From contig NC_135565.1 in assembly GCF_964340395.1 (NCBI RefSeq), positions 9,119,242-9,183,241 of the forward strand: a stretch of 64,000 nucleotides of DNA, read 5' to 3'. The notes beneath the pieces were generated by a model, which saw only the letters and a program-made list of their open reading frames with translations, ran no database searches and was not told the DNA's origin. Origin of the DNA: Glandiceps talaboti. Taxonomy: Eukaryota; Hemichordata; Enteropneusta; Spengelidae. Both the position numbers and the translations under genes were made by a program. Each line of letters begins with the position of its first letter. Within the stretch, counting starts at the first letter, position 1. Shown in pieces: positions 12,011 through 60,686 of this stretch.

Positions 12011-12124
12011 TTGAAACTTACTGGTGGCAAGAATGAATTTTATTTGATGTCGAACCAACCTGCTAATGGATACAAGGTTGAAATTTTGGAAGCCAGTATT
12101 CCAGTGCGGAGGGTGAAATGGCCT
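12011..12124 (+). pseudogene. Polinton major capsid protein fragment
   Basis: About 37 codons include KNEFYLMS followed by YKVEILEASIPVRRVK, which resembles the conserved segment of Polinton/Maverick major capsid proteins (F54H12.2-like in databases). After that the frame loses similarity. It lies in the same orientation as the integrase fragment, consistent with one degraded element at 10.4-12.3 kb. Confidence 0.5.
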
Positions 12125-12274
12125 GTATGTGGTCAATATGTTATATTCTACATAATTCATAAATGTAGAGGTATACACCTTGGGAGAATTCAAACTCTGT
12201 TGAAAACGGATGAAACTTTGAATGATGGCATGGTAAACGATTTTAATTACCGAATGTATTCAAATTTGATTTGA

Positions 12275-14960
12275 TTTCTATTCTTTTTATCTTTCATTAT
12301 TGTAACGAGTTTTAAAGGTTTAAGGGGATACATTCACAATCATTAACAAACGTTCACGCAAACACTCACACACACACACACACACACACTGATGTACAGA
12401 CAATAGAACTTGTGAAAAACATGTTTTTTAATAACTAAGATAAAAGATGTTTACATAACTCGTTAAAATGAATAAAAGAATTCGTCAATGATCTAACGAC
12501 GTTACTTATGTTCGAGTTCTTCTGTTGTATAAATTCAGGTGTCATTTTGTTACTCCAAAACATTTTTTTTGATTTAGAAAACGTATCAATGTTAATTTGT
12601 TACATCAAAATTCAAAATAAATGCTAATTTCTCATCCATAAGAACATTAATACCAGTATGACCCCCATACAGGCACCAGTTCAGTTTCACATGATGAATT
12701 ACCAAAGAAAGTTAATTACATTCACAGTGTACACAAATTTTACATCACATATGTTCTTGGACTTTCATCGATTTGGCTAAGCATTAGGAATATTACCCAA
12801 CCACACAAATAAACATGAATCACAGTGGAGGCAACTTGCTGATTTTTTTAATGAATGTAAAGCTGATTTATACAATTCTAGCAATGTATGGGGATAACTA
12901 TCTATTAGAATGCCACACGATCAAGGAATGATAACATATGTATGGAGGCCATGATTGATATGTACAGAAATATCCTGCAAACAAATTATTACTATATCAC
13001 ATATTATGAATAGCAGTAAGTGAATTACACTACTCAAAAGGAAATGAAGTCCTCAAATTTTCACGAAATTAAAATAACAGCTAATGTTATCAATAACACA
13101 TTCCAATCTGAACGAACACGTTAAACCCACATGAGCTTAATATGGAAAAAAAAACAATCTCGTTGCTCACTACGTACAATAACATGTTATTTTACCTTAA
13201 TAGCAATGAGTTATGCTGACGCCACATTCACGAGCACCCAGGATGGAGAAGGCTGCGGGTGTTAGAATTGACGAATTAGCCGGTTAGATTGCCCGCTGAT
13301 GAGGTCTATTTACGACCGCAACACGTTCATAGAACGTTCGGTCCAATATTCAAATTAGCACATATAAAAAACGTAGCGAGAATTTCTACAAACACAAATC
13401 TAATTAACAAAAGGATGCAAATAACAAATAAAAAACTAATGAAATAATAAAATACATGTTGATAAAATCTAATTGGATAGTAAAATATGCTAGCAAAGGC
13501 GTAATAGGATGGATGGTCCTACGTCATAACTTGAAACTCGTGGTTTAGCCTTATATGCAGTTGCAAAGTAAAACGTTCTAAGGACTAGTGTTAGTCCAGT
13601 CAATTTAGTGAAGATATTTTCAATACGTGTAGTTTGTTATATAGAAATTACTGGTAATTCCAGTTTGACACATTTTCTTTAATTCCTCTGAGGAAACACA
13701 CTATGTTGTGCCTGTATGGTGAGTATTTATGTGAGATCATATGCTAAAAGTTTGTATGTTTGACAATTTCCTATGATTTCTGTGATCAAATCCAAAATTA
13801 ATGCATTGGTCTCCTTGTAACTCCTTTTTATTGGTAATTTATAAGATTCTTGGCTGTAATACCACTTTGGCATTCTCTGGATTTTATGTTCTTAATATAT
13901 AGACATGCATGTAACTACCGTATATAATATAATTACCACAGTCTACACCCATGTATGTCTGTAGTAAACGTTAGTATCATGTAGCTAATAATAACAAGCA
14001 TTAAGCATTATCTATAGTCTGTCAAAATATAGTATATGACATTTTCAGGTTTATGTTTGACTTGTTTAGAGCGTTTTTCATGACGCTATGCTTTATTGTC
14101 AAATTTTCAGTTAAAGTGTTATTTGCTACTGTGTTCAATTTATTCAAATTTTCTGTAAGCTTTCTGTGGCACATGATGCTAATTAAATAATGGCGTTTTT
14201 TCCAGACAGTTTATGATAATTATGTATTCAAATTCAAACTTATTTTACCTCTGCCTTAATTATGTTCTTGTTTCTTATAGCTCATTAAATATTTTAATTG
14301 TGTAATGACAACACGAAATTATAATATTATGGTAATAGCATTTTATTTGCTATCATATTCATGACTGCTTATATGAAGGAAGTAAGGCCTTTTGAGTCAT
14401 GAATATTCAGTGTGCTTCTAATGAATAATCATTACTGCTTAGACTAATCATGCAATGGTACATCAGTGAAAGAACAATATAGGTGACACAAGACTCAATT
14501 TGATATGCTTGGCAACCGAATGATATTTCCGTTAGGGCGTTCCCCCTTTAAATACATTGGTTTAAAATTTCTCTTACATTATCAGATGGCGAGATGTGCC
14601 TTACCAGATTCGTTTGAAAAGCTTTGAATGAGAGCTCACGTATGAATGCAAAATCGTAATATTAAATATATCAATGTGTTAAACACTTCATCACACCGAG
14701 CTGTACACAACATTTGAGAAGTATTTTATGCATTTACTGAATTACCTATTGAAATGGTCAACTCGGCTTGAAATTCAATAATCAAAGAACGAACAATTTA
14801 CCAAGAAAATGTTTAGAAATACACTAATTGATCATGATCGACAAACATATAATTTTATAACAATGTTTCTCTGGGTTAGCCTTTAATTTACTCTACTTGT
14901 AGACGTGTTCAAACTGCTTCCTATCTGTATGATTTACTTGCATGGCCAAATACTTTCTAT
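12275..14960. other. No gene seen
   Basis: AT-rich sequence with stops in all frames. It contains a short CA run at about 12367-12390 and a hammerhead-like motif at 13286-13345. Nothing else stands out. It lies downstream of the last exon of the large receptor gene. Confidence 0.6.
13286..13345 (+). ncRNA. Hammerhead-ribozyme-like motif, probably decayed
   Basis: CTGATGA at 13296-13302 is followed by a 4-bp stem GGTC/GACC (13303-13306 with 13314-13317) and then GCAA where a hammerhead has GAAA. Next comes a 6-bp hairpin ACGTTC/GAACGT (13323-13328 with 13332-13337) and the sequence TTC. Flanks attgccc and ggtccaat can form an imperfect closing stem. The order of elements is that of a hammerhead, but the core A-to-C change and the weak cleavage triplet suggest it is inactive or coincidental. 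Confidence 0.3.
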
Positions 14961-14969
14961 ATTTTCAGA

Positions 14970-14975
14970 TTTATT
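14970..14975 (-). terminator. Possible polyadenylation signal
   Basis: AATAAA on the minus strand, about 138 bases past the first in-frame stop (15113-15115) and 32 bases past the second (15008-15010) of the receptor gene. The position suits a 3' UTR. No other support is visible. Confidence 0.35.
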
Positions 14976-15112
14976 TCTATTTGTATCTTTTCCTGGCCCA
15001 GTAGTACTTATTTTATGTTATCAGACTGCTTCCTTTCATCATCTTTTTCTTGGATGGCACTAGACTCTTCATTTTCCCGTTGTTTACACTGCTTCCTGCC
15101 TGTTGTCTTCCA

Positions 15113-51413
<36,301 letters not shown>

Positions 51414-52065
51414 TTCGTCTTATCTTAACCTAATAGACATGACCAGTCGGTTGCTTGTCTGGTCATCAAACTAACAAACAGTGAACCACACCCTTTTCAA
51501 ACGTCATTTGACATCTGGAGCTTTTTGAAAATAGCTTTATTTTCTCGTAGGCGATAATATCGCTCACAATGGACAGTAAACAATTTCGCACCATATTTTT
51601 TTCCTAGAGAAGGAAAATGTTCATGTCGAGCATATAGAATAGAAATTACAGCTACTTGACTCTATTTTCGTAAGTATAATGAAATAAAATGAAACCAGAA
51701 AACACCAACCGTCCCCCAACTGTGATGGTGGATACCACCTTCCACCCATCAGGTTCCAAATAGGTAGCTTTATTTCATTATGTTAAATGGTGTTAGGAGA
51801 GTGGTGCATAAGGGTTTAGTAATGAATGACAAATACTTGTAATCTCTTACAAAACTTTAAAAAGTTTAAAACTTTGCTCTTGTTCTGTTCAAGAAAACTC
51901 AAAAGCCATTCTAGTTAAAATCCAGAACAAACAAAATGATATCAAAATTTAGTGATTTTATAATCCAATCTTGCTGTCAAATACTGCATTAACTGTATGT
52001 TAAAAACCATTTACGATTTTCTTGAAAATAGGATAACGAACCACCATATTTCTGATAATTCTAGG

Positions 52066-52950
52066 AGACGTCAGAGGACATATCCTCTAACGAAGTTATA
52101 CTTCGAATTCGACGAGTTTTTAGGATTTTCACCAGAGAGTCAACCTTGTCATCTACAGCCCTGTTATGTTACCTCTTACCCATTATCATGTTAATTACAA
52201 AATTCACTATAGGAAAACCCATCCCGCATATCTCGGCCACATAATCTGATACTTTCCCCAAAAATTCATTGTGAAATCCATTAACCTGGCAAGGACATGA
52301 ACTAGAGGTACTGTGATCGAGATCCACCTTACAGCATGACAAGTGCACAAACACATTATTAGGCAGGTAGCACAAGGTGGTTGCATTGTAACAGTTGACA
52401 AGTTTGGGACAGTGCTATAGAAATGATCAACTTGCCGACAGTTTAATTTATGTGTTTAAAGTATTTAACTTAGTGGACAACACCTTTCCGGGATTAAACA
52501 TATGTAGACACTTTCTTTGTGTAAAAGTATCCCCATGAGTGGAAAAAACGTCCCTTACTTGAAAGTTGACAGTTGAAACAATAGGGAAGAGAGGACATTT
52601 TACTGTTTTTATTAGGACTGTTTTGGTTAACCCGTCTGTTATTTTGTCCGAGGCACAACCGTTGACAAAATAACGGATGGCTTAACCAAAACTGTTCTAC
52701 TAAAAACAGTAAATGTCCGAGGACGTGTACTATAACGAAGTTATACTTCGAATTCGACGAGTTTTTAGGTTTTTCACCAGAAAGTAAACCTTGTTATCTA
52801 CAGCTATGCTACGTAAACTCTTACCCATTATCATGTTAATTACTAAATTCACTACAGAAATCCCATCCCACACATCTTGGCCAAATATTCTCCCCAAAAG
52901 TTCAGTGTGGAATCCACGAACCTGGCAAGGACTCGTTCTGTAACAAAATG
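52066..52950. repeat. Diverged direct repeat pair around a 56-bp hairpin
   Basis: 52066-52300 and 52720-52950 match in direct orientation (for example aacgaagttatacttcgaat and acccattatcatgttaatta). Between them, 52593-52648 and 52663-52717 are inverted copies of each other (ggacattttactg to gttattttgtc), forming a hairpin with a 14-base loop. Probably a transposon end structure. There is no coding potential. Confidence 0.7.
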
Positions 52951-53326
52951 ACAGTCCCAATCGAGCAGTATTTCCGTTTCACCCATCCGTAGTTCTGTTG
53001 TTATTATTATTATGTTAGCTGACATTTCTTTTCATGGATTAACGGTATGGGGACACTTTCTTTGCGTAAAAGTGTCCGTTAACTGAAAAAAGTGTCTGCT
53101 AAATGAAATTGAGAGCACAGTTGAACAATGGGAGAGAGTCGGAGAGGAGTGTGACTATAACTATCTCAAGACTTTGTTGTGAAATTGTTACTGAGACCCA
53201 TTTCTTGTTTCTTAATAAAAAAAAGAATAAAAATTATGTTTAATATGAACCATTCTGGAATGTTAACAATGCGAACACTTGCACACTCCACACCTGAATT
53301 GGGGTGTATTTTACACCTACAACCTA

Positions 53327-53965
53327 ATTACCCATTTGGATGCATTATTGTACTTGCGATACCATGTGGACAGGACAAATAATATACAAAATTATAACTC
53401 GATAATTTCAACACAAATCATACTTTTATCATTATACCTCGCATTTAAAGCGAACATCTGTAGCCTAATCTTGTTTATTGGTTAAGAAATGCTGTGACAA
53501 CAAAGGGCAGGCGGTAATCATCAAAGGGAAACTTGCAGACTGAGGCGAAAATACGCACAGGATCAAATTAACAAAAAACAATAGAAAATTTTCTAAAACA
53601 TAAATTTGCCATGGAATACATTTAATACAGCCCTGCATATTTGGGCCATAAATAAAAATGGGGGTATGAGTGACGCTTTTAGGTGATTTGGCAGAATATA
53701 TATTTTATATAATATATATATTTGGAAAACCGTCTATAAACAGTCACTACTTTAATTTCATTTGACCTGGCTGACATATAGTTACTGCGTGTACTATTAC
53801 ATACGGCGATATACATATGAGAAGCACGTCTGAGATACATGCTAAATATGTTAAGCTTATTACCCATGGGCAATACAAGACAGAAAGTCGCACCTCGTCA
53901 AAATTGCTATTTTTTTTACAAGATTCTCTTAAATTTTGGTAGTCTTACCGAGTAAGAATGCAAAG
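53327..53965. repeat. Dispersed ~600-bp repeat, copy 3
   Basis: Homologous to 5938-6530 and 9418-10035. It begins near tacccatttggatgc and ends near gagtaagaatgcaaag. Confidence 0.8.
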
Positions 53966-54399
53966 TCGGTTTGCATATTCCACCGTATAAACTCTCGGTC
54001 GGGAACTTGCCTAAATGCATATCCTTCATGTCGTCCTACAATGAAACGACTGTCAATAATCTCATGTGTACACGCTTTTACAAAGCATGTCAATCGTTGT
54101 ACATTTTATATAATATGTCATGTCATTTCATTAGACTGTAAAGTATGTTTTGTCAAGGCAACAACAATAAACAAATGGCCGCCGATGTGAGCAATGGCTC
54201 TTTCAATATTCAATTAACGTCAATTAACATTCAGTGTTTCAGTTAATTGCTGATCAGCATGTGTCGTTTGTACCACAAAAAGCTAACCAAACACTCTTTT
54301 GAATGAATCTTCTTTACTTTATTGACATACTTATGTGTATGAATTTCTGGGAAAAACTCGTCACAATATACAAACAGTGCCAATGGTATTGTAGCACAA

Positions 54400-55460
54400 T
54401 TGCGTCTTTTTGTTGATGTCCATCTGGTTACCTATCCGGCCCGATTGTTACCTTTACCATACATGCCTCTATGTGGCTGTTGCTATGGGCATGGTCTTGG
54501 TGTTAGTCATATTTGCAATCACTTTTTTATGTTTATACACTTGTCTGTTAATGCCTGTTGTTATCTTTGCGATAGGCACATCCGTTGGCTGTTGTCATGG
54601 GCGTGGTCATGTTTCTAGGCACATTTGCATACATTTTTAGAATCTTTCTTCACTTGCCTACATTTTCGATTTTTCATCTTTGCAATATTACCCATCATTT
54701 GATTGCTATGGGCTTGGTCTTGTTGCTAGGGATATCTGCTTACATTTTTCCCTGTTATCTTTGTAAAATGCATCTTTTTTCACTGTTGCTAAAGGTTGCT
54801 ATATTTTGAACAATAACTGCAGAATAACTCACCCAGAAACATTCCCATCAGGTTTCAGCCCCATTCCCCATGTAGTTTTTGAGATATAGGTTTTCGACCA
54901 AAAAATTGAGATTTGTAGACCTAATTTGTATATCGCTGATGGGATCGTCCTGTTGTAAAATTACCTTCACTTACCCATCACACGCATCCCCATTAAATTT
55001 CAGCTCAATATGATAAGTAATTTTGGAATTATAGATTTTGACCAAAAGGACACATTTTTTTTTACGTAATTGCATATCACTGATGGGTTCATCATGTTAT
55101 GAACAATTCTTAATGGGAACACCCATAAGAATTTTCCCATAAAATTTCAGCCAAGTCTGCTCACTAGTTTTGGAATTATAGATTTTGTACCCAAAAGACG
55201 CATTATACCTAATTTGCATATCACTGATGGGATCATCATTTTATGAACGGATCATCATTTTATGAATAATTCTTCATTTAAACACCCCTAAGAATGTTCC
55301 CACCAAATTTTAGCCCAGACTGCTCAGTAGTTTATGAATTGTTTCAAAACCAAAAATCACACACCGGTGGCAAGACTTTGAATTGTACAATTTCCAAACT
55401 AGATACCCAAGGTAATACTCCCACTAAATATCAATGGCAATTGGTCCAGTGATTTTTTAC
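54400..55460. repeat. Degenerate tandem repeats, two families
   Basis: 54400-54800 has three or four loose copies of a unit with gctatgggcatggtcttg and gcatacattttt. 54835-55460 has about four copies of a ~125-base unit with aaatttcagc, ttttggaattatagatttt and gcatatcactgatgggatca. The run ends in a GACA microsatellite at 55480-55558. No gene is seen. Confidence 0.7.
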
Positions 55461-55479
55461 TTTAAGTTGTTTACAGACA

Positions 55480-55496
55480 GACAAACAGACAGACAA

Positions 55497-55558
<62 letters not shown>
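55480..55558. repeat. (GACA)n microsatellite
   Basis: About 19 nearly perfect gaca units. Imperfect versions (gacaaaca) occur at its left edge. Confidence 0.95.
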
Positions 55559-55559
<1 letters not shown>

Positions 55560-56225
55560 CTTTTTCATGCCTATATAGACTATTGAACCTAAGAAGTTCA
55601 GCTGTGCTAAATTCACTATCGAACTCAACATTGCGCTCTGTAAACTAGAGAAAGGTGCAATGTATAGATATTTGATATTAGAACAACACGCTAACAAACA
55701 ACCAAATATACTAGACACTCTGTGGAGAGACATATTAAGCTTACCCGACCATGTACTAAAAACTACGAAGCATGCTACTACCCGCCAACAATAAAGAAAG
55801 AAGGGGATCTATGTAATGGCGTATACTATATGGTGCATACACTACAGGTACCCATTTATGCAACTCAGGATTTCGCCAAGATTCACATTGTGGCGACAAA
55901 GACTCTCTTCTCCACATTTTCATTTCATTTGGCGTATGCTGCATAGTCGACGGACAACTCCGATTTGTTTTTTTAGATATAAACTGGATAAACTCCAGTG
56001 AGAAATTTACCCTTTGTTCTAATCACACAACGCCGTCCAAAACGCATCGTCATTATTTCGTAGTGTCGCGGAAGAACTAACAGCTCTGGTTTGCAAGAAT
56101 GCTACATTTCTGAACTTGAACTTACAACTTCTACAACCCAATGTAGATATCAATTTTCATACAGTACAACAGTTTTGATGATGATGATGATGATGATGAT
56201 GAGGAGGAGGAGGAGGAGGAGGATG

Positions 56226-56265
<40 letters not shown>

Positions 56266-56933
56266 GAAATGGTCACTGTACATTTGGAGATACCCCTTGT
56301 CCATAAGTGACCATTTCACAAATAGAAAATCAATCATAGTATTTGTTTTTGTTGGATAAAAACTGTGTTCATATTGATATACTAGTATGTAATTACTCTG
56401 TCCATGTTTGTCACATGGTTGTTTTTTTAAATTTGTTTTTGTTTGTTTGTTTGTTTGTTTGTTTGTTTTGTTTTTGGGTTGTTGTTTTTTGTTGTTTTTT
56501 TTGTTTTGTTTTGTTTTGTTTTTTGTTTTTTTGTTGGGGGGTTAGGGTTGTTTATTCACTTTGCTTTTCGTAAAAATAGCTAAGCCTGGACCCCCTGTGG
56601 TCATACAGACTGTTTTAATATTGTGATGAAATGTAGATAGAAACTAAATCACGTGCACAGAATTCGAACTAATTGATGTTTTACAATTTTGAAATAGGGT
56701 ATGGATTTGTTTTTTGAAAAGTGGAAAGAGCTTTAATCTAAGTTGGTGGATTTCGTTTTTCGCATTAAATAGTCGAGAGTATATTTTTTAAATGTCAAAT
56801 TTAGTGGGATAAAACATACATCACATGTACTAATGTGCTTGATAACACCAAAAAAACAGAACGTTCTAATGCCTTCATCGGTGAGGGCATGATTTCCAGT
56901 TATCGCCAAACGCTAGTCAGTTCCACATTGACT
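55560..56933. other. Intergenic stretch upstream of the ethanolamine kinase gene
   Basis: Contains GAT/GAG trinucleotide runs at 56177-56264, a short hairpin from aaatggtcact and agtgaccattt (about 56265-56320), and a GTTT/T-rich run at 56430-56540. No clear promoter motif was recognised. Confidence 0.5.
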
Positions 56934-57059
56934 ATGGCGACCTCGACTGGAGTACCGACTATGGATGTCACTGTGGATGAAAATAATCCAAAAGAAGGGG
57001 CCTTGAATCTCATGAAACATGTCAGACCTGAATGGAAGCGAGATAACATCCAATTCAAG
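56934..57059 (+). CDS. ETNK: Ethanolamine kinase, first coding exon
   Basis: The chosen start ATG at 56934 gives MATSTGVPTMDVTVDENNPK, then EGALNLMKHVRPEW. This aligns with the N terminus of animal ethanolamine kinases (VTV ... REGAL.LL..LRP.W). The exon ends in phase 0 at aag|gtgggt. The frame is open back to an ATG at 56835, which would add 33 residues, so the start is not certain. The product phosphorylates ethanolamine with ATP, the first step of the CDP-ethanolamine route to phosphatidylethanolamine, in the cytosol. Confidence 0.85.
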
Positions 57060-57547
57060 GTGGGTCATAGGAAATGTTGGTGACGTATGTGTGTATTATC
57101 GAGAGAGAAATCCGACATGTCCGAGGTGATTCGACTATCTCACGGACAGAACTCGGAGTGCAGCGGTGTCAACACTGTATATTCACATCACATTACCCTC
57201 AGACCACATTACACTATAAAGATGTCAAGTGGTCAATGAACGTGACATAGCCTATGTAAGAATGTGGACAATGCACATAAAATCGATAATTTGTCATTGA
57301 GCGTTTGTCATTAATACAAGTTAACAACAATCATTCACGGTCGCGTGTCATGTACGTTACTACATGTACACACACTCTGTGACCATGGTCCATGGATAGT
57401 GGAATAATACAAGCTGGGTGTGACTCGAAGCCTGAACCCTAAGTTTCACATTCCTATTCCACAGTTTCGAGATTGCAATACATACTTAACTAGCCCACTG
57501 GGTGCACATGTAAAACAGTGCCCCCCCCCCCTCCCCCGACTGACCCG

Positions 57548-58173
57548 TTGCCGTGCCGATCTTATCCCTTGCCGATTTCGTCCCCGCACATGCGCAGACT
57601 ATCCAACATGGTTTCTATTCATAAAACCATGAAAACGGCCCACCGGACGTAGACTTCTCTAACCCCCGATTTCCAAGCCACTTTCTTCTATCATATGTCA
57701 GTCGTTTCGACTTTTTGTAGAGAAGCAATCTGATCGTAGCATGGCAAATCGTATACTTGTACCGAAATTCCTACAGATTAAACAGCACCGGTCGATAATG
57801 AGGTGCAAACTGGCAAGATCGCGGCCGGCCGAAAGCAAACTTTGCATGACATACATGTAATTGTGCAAGATGACAGCCGAGTACATTATGGAGTGCAAAG
57901 TTCGCTTGAGTCCATTATGGACCGGCAGGGCGTGCATTATTGTTAACGTATATATACATTTTATACGAACTTAGACACTTTAACAGTGATCACCGGATAG
58001 ATTATACGAAAGAAATTTTAGCATGAACTTGATTTTTGAGTCGAGGGTCGAAATCGGCAACGGAACCGAAATCGGCAGCTTTAGCTGCCGATCTGATCCC
58101 GCGAAGCCCTGTTGGATAATATGCGCATGCGTGGGGGACGAAATCGGCAAGGGGTAAGATCGGCACGGCACCG
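57548..58173. repeat. GC-rich foldback element in the first intron
   Basis: Arms 57548-57608 and 58111-58173 are reverse complements at about 85 percent (gccgtgccgatcttatccc and gccgatttcgtcccc in the left arm). The 500-base centre is GC-richer than the surroundings and contains a second small palindrome (ggcagctttagctgcc). It may be a MITE-like insertion. Confidence 0.7.
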
Positions 58174-58687
58174 TGATTGACGTTGAATAGTGCAGGAGAC
58201 CTATGAGGTCACATGATTTGATGCATTACTCAAGGTCAGTTGAGGTCAGAGAAAAGAGGTGTGTCCTCTAACAATGTATGTGAAGTGCTATCAATAATCA
58301 CTATCAAATACTAAACTGTGAATTTTCATCCAAGGAATCTAACTCAAACGCTAAATCAATACAATGGTCTAATATCCTATAATGTTTGCATCAGGGTGAC
58401 CATATATTTTTTTGAATTTTTTTTTGTTTCTCATTATGGGTCGGTTGGTCAATATTTTTTTTTTAAGTAGAAAAATAAAAAAATCACGGTCTTCATGTTT
58501 TTGTGCCTCTCCTTTTCCTTTTTCTTTATCTTCTGTTTATTGGATTCATGGTAACAAACCCTTTCCCAACTCCATGTTCTTGAATAACTTTCATCATGAA
58601 AGAAATACCCTGTTTGTGAACAAGTGTCGTCATTGTCGCCATGACTGTAGATGACATAGAGAGTCCAGACACCTAGAGACAGCAACT

Positions 58688-60686
58688 GTCCATGGTAAAC
58701 CACCCAGGGTGATATGTACATGGTAAACTACCCAGAGTGATATGTCCATGGTAAACCACCCAGGGTGATATGTCCATGGTAAACCACCCAGAGTGATATG
58801 TCCATGGTAAACCACCCAGAGTGATATGTCCATGGTAAACCACCCAGAGTGATATGTCCATGGTAAACCACCCAGGGTGATATGTCCATGGTAAACCACC
58901 CAGAGTGATATGTCCATGGTAAACCACCCAGGGTGATATGTCCATGGTAAACCACCCAGAGTGATATGTCCATGGTAAACCACCCAGGGTGATATGTCCA
59001 TGGTAAACCACCCAGAGTGATATGTCTATGGTAAACCACCCAGAGTGATATGTCCATGGTAAACCACCCAGAGTGATATGTCCATGGTAAACCACCCAGA
59101 GTGATATGTCCATGGTAAACCACCCAGGGTGATATGTCCATGGTAAACCACCCAAGGTGATATGTCCATGGTAAACCACCCAGAGTGATATGTCCATGGT
59201 AAACCACCCAGAGTGATGTGTCCATGGTAAACCACCCAGGGTGATATGTCCATGGTAAACCACCCAGAGTGATATGTCCATTTTAAACCACCCAGGGTGA
59301 TATGTCCATGGTAAACAACCCAGGGTGATATGTCCATGGTAAATCACCCAGGGTGATATGTACATGGTAAACCACCCAGAGTGATATGTCCATGGTAAAT
59401 CACCCAGGGTGATATGTCCATGGTAAACCACCCAGAGTGATATGTCCATGGTAAACCACCCAGAGTGATATGTCCATGGTAAACAACCCAGAGTGATATG
59501 TCCATGGTAAACCACCCAGGGTGATATGTCCATGGTAAATCACCCAGGGTGATATGTCCATGGTAAACCACCCAGGGTGATATGTCCATGGTAAACCACC
59601 CAGAGTGATATGTCCATGGTAAACAACCCAGAGTGATATGTCCATGGTAAACCACCCAGGGTGATATGTCCATTTTAAACCACCCAGGGTGATATGTCCA
59701 TGGTAAACAACCCAGGGTGATATGTCCATGGTAAACCACCCAGAGTGATATGTCCATGGTAAACAACCCAGGGTGATATGTCCATGGTAAACCACCCAGA
59801 GTGATATGTCCGTGGTAAACCACCCAGAGTGATATGTCCATGGTAAACAACCCAGGGTGATATGTCCATGGTAAACAACCCAGGGTGATATGTCCATTTT
59901 AAACTACCCAGAGTGATATGTCCATGGTAAACCACCCAGGGTGATATGTCCATGGTAAACCACTCAGGGTGATATGTCCATGGTAAACAACCCAGGGTGA
60001 TATGTCCATTTTAAACTACCCAGGGTGATATGTCCATGGTAAATCACCCAGGGTGATATGTACATGGTAAACCACCCAGAGTGATATGTCCATGGTAAAC
60101 AACCCAGGGTGATATGTCCATTTTAAACTACCCAGGGTGATATGTCCATGGTAAACCACCCAGGGTGATATGTCCATTTTAAACCACCCAGGGTGATATG
60201 TACATGGTAAACAACCCAGGGTGATATGTCCATTTTAAACTACCCAGGGTGATATGTCCATGGTAAACCACCCAGGGTGATATGTCCATTTTAAACTACC
60301 CAGGGTGATATGTCCATGGTAAACAACCCAGGGTGATATGTCCATTTTAAACTACCCAGGGTGATATGTCCATGGTAAACAACCCAGGGTGATATGTCCA
60401 TTTTAAACTACCCAGGGTGATATGTCCATGGTAAACAACCCAGGGTGATATGTCCATTTTAAACTACCCAGGGTGATATGTCCATTTTAAACTACCCAGG
60501 GTGATATGTCCATTTTAAACCACCCAGGGTGATATGTCCATGGTAAACAACCCAGGGTGATATGTCCATTTTAAACTACCCAGGGTGATATGTCCATGGT
60601 AAACAACCCAGAGTGATATGTCCATGGTAAACAACCCAGGGTGATATGTCCATGGTAAACAACCCAGGGTGATATGTCCATGGTAA
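58688..60686. repeat. 28-bp satellite array, ~71 copies
   Basis: A perfect 28-base period with the core ccatggtaaaccacccaggg followed by tgatatgt. In the first kilobase units differ mainly by gag or ggg after the ccca. From about 59280 a ttttaaac variant enters, and between about 60100 and 60480 it alternates with ggtaaacaac units, giving a 56-base dimer. Because 28 is not a multiple of three and the unit has no minus-strand stop, all minus frames are open as a 28-residue repeat. This is a sequence artefact inside the ethanolamine kinase intron. Confidence 0.95.

Noticed and set aside
58673-59953. Several long minus-strand ORFs with a repeating 28-residue peptide
   Set aside because: Produced by the stop-free 28-bp satellite in all frames. 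No splice signals or non-repeat flanks support a protein.
58688-60686. CRISPR-like array
   Set aside because: The repeats are contiguous with no spacers, and the DNA is eukaryotic.
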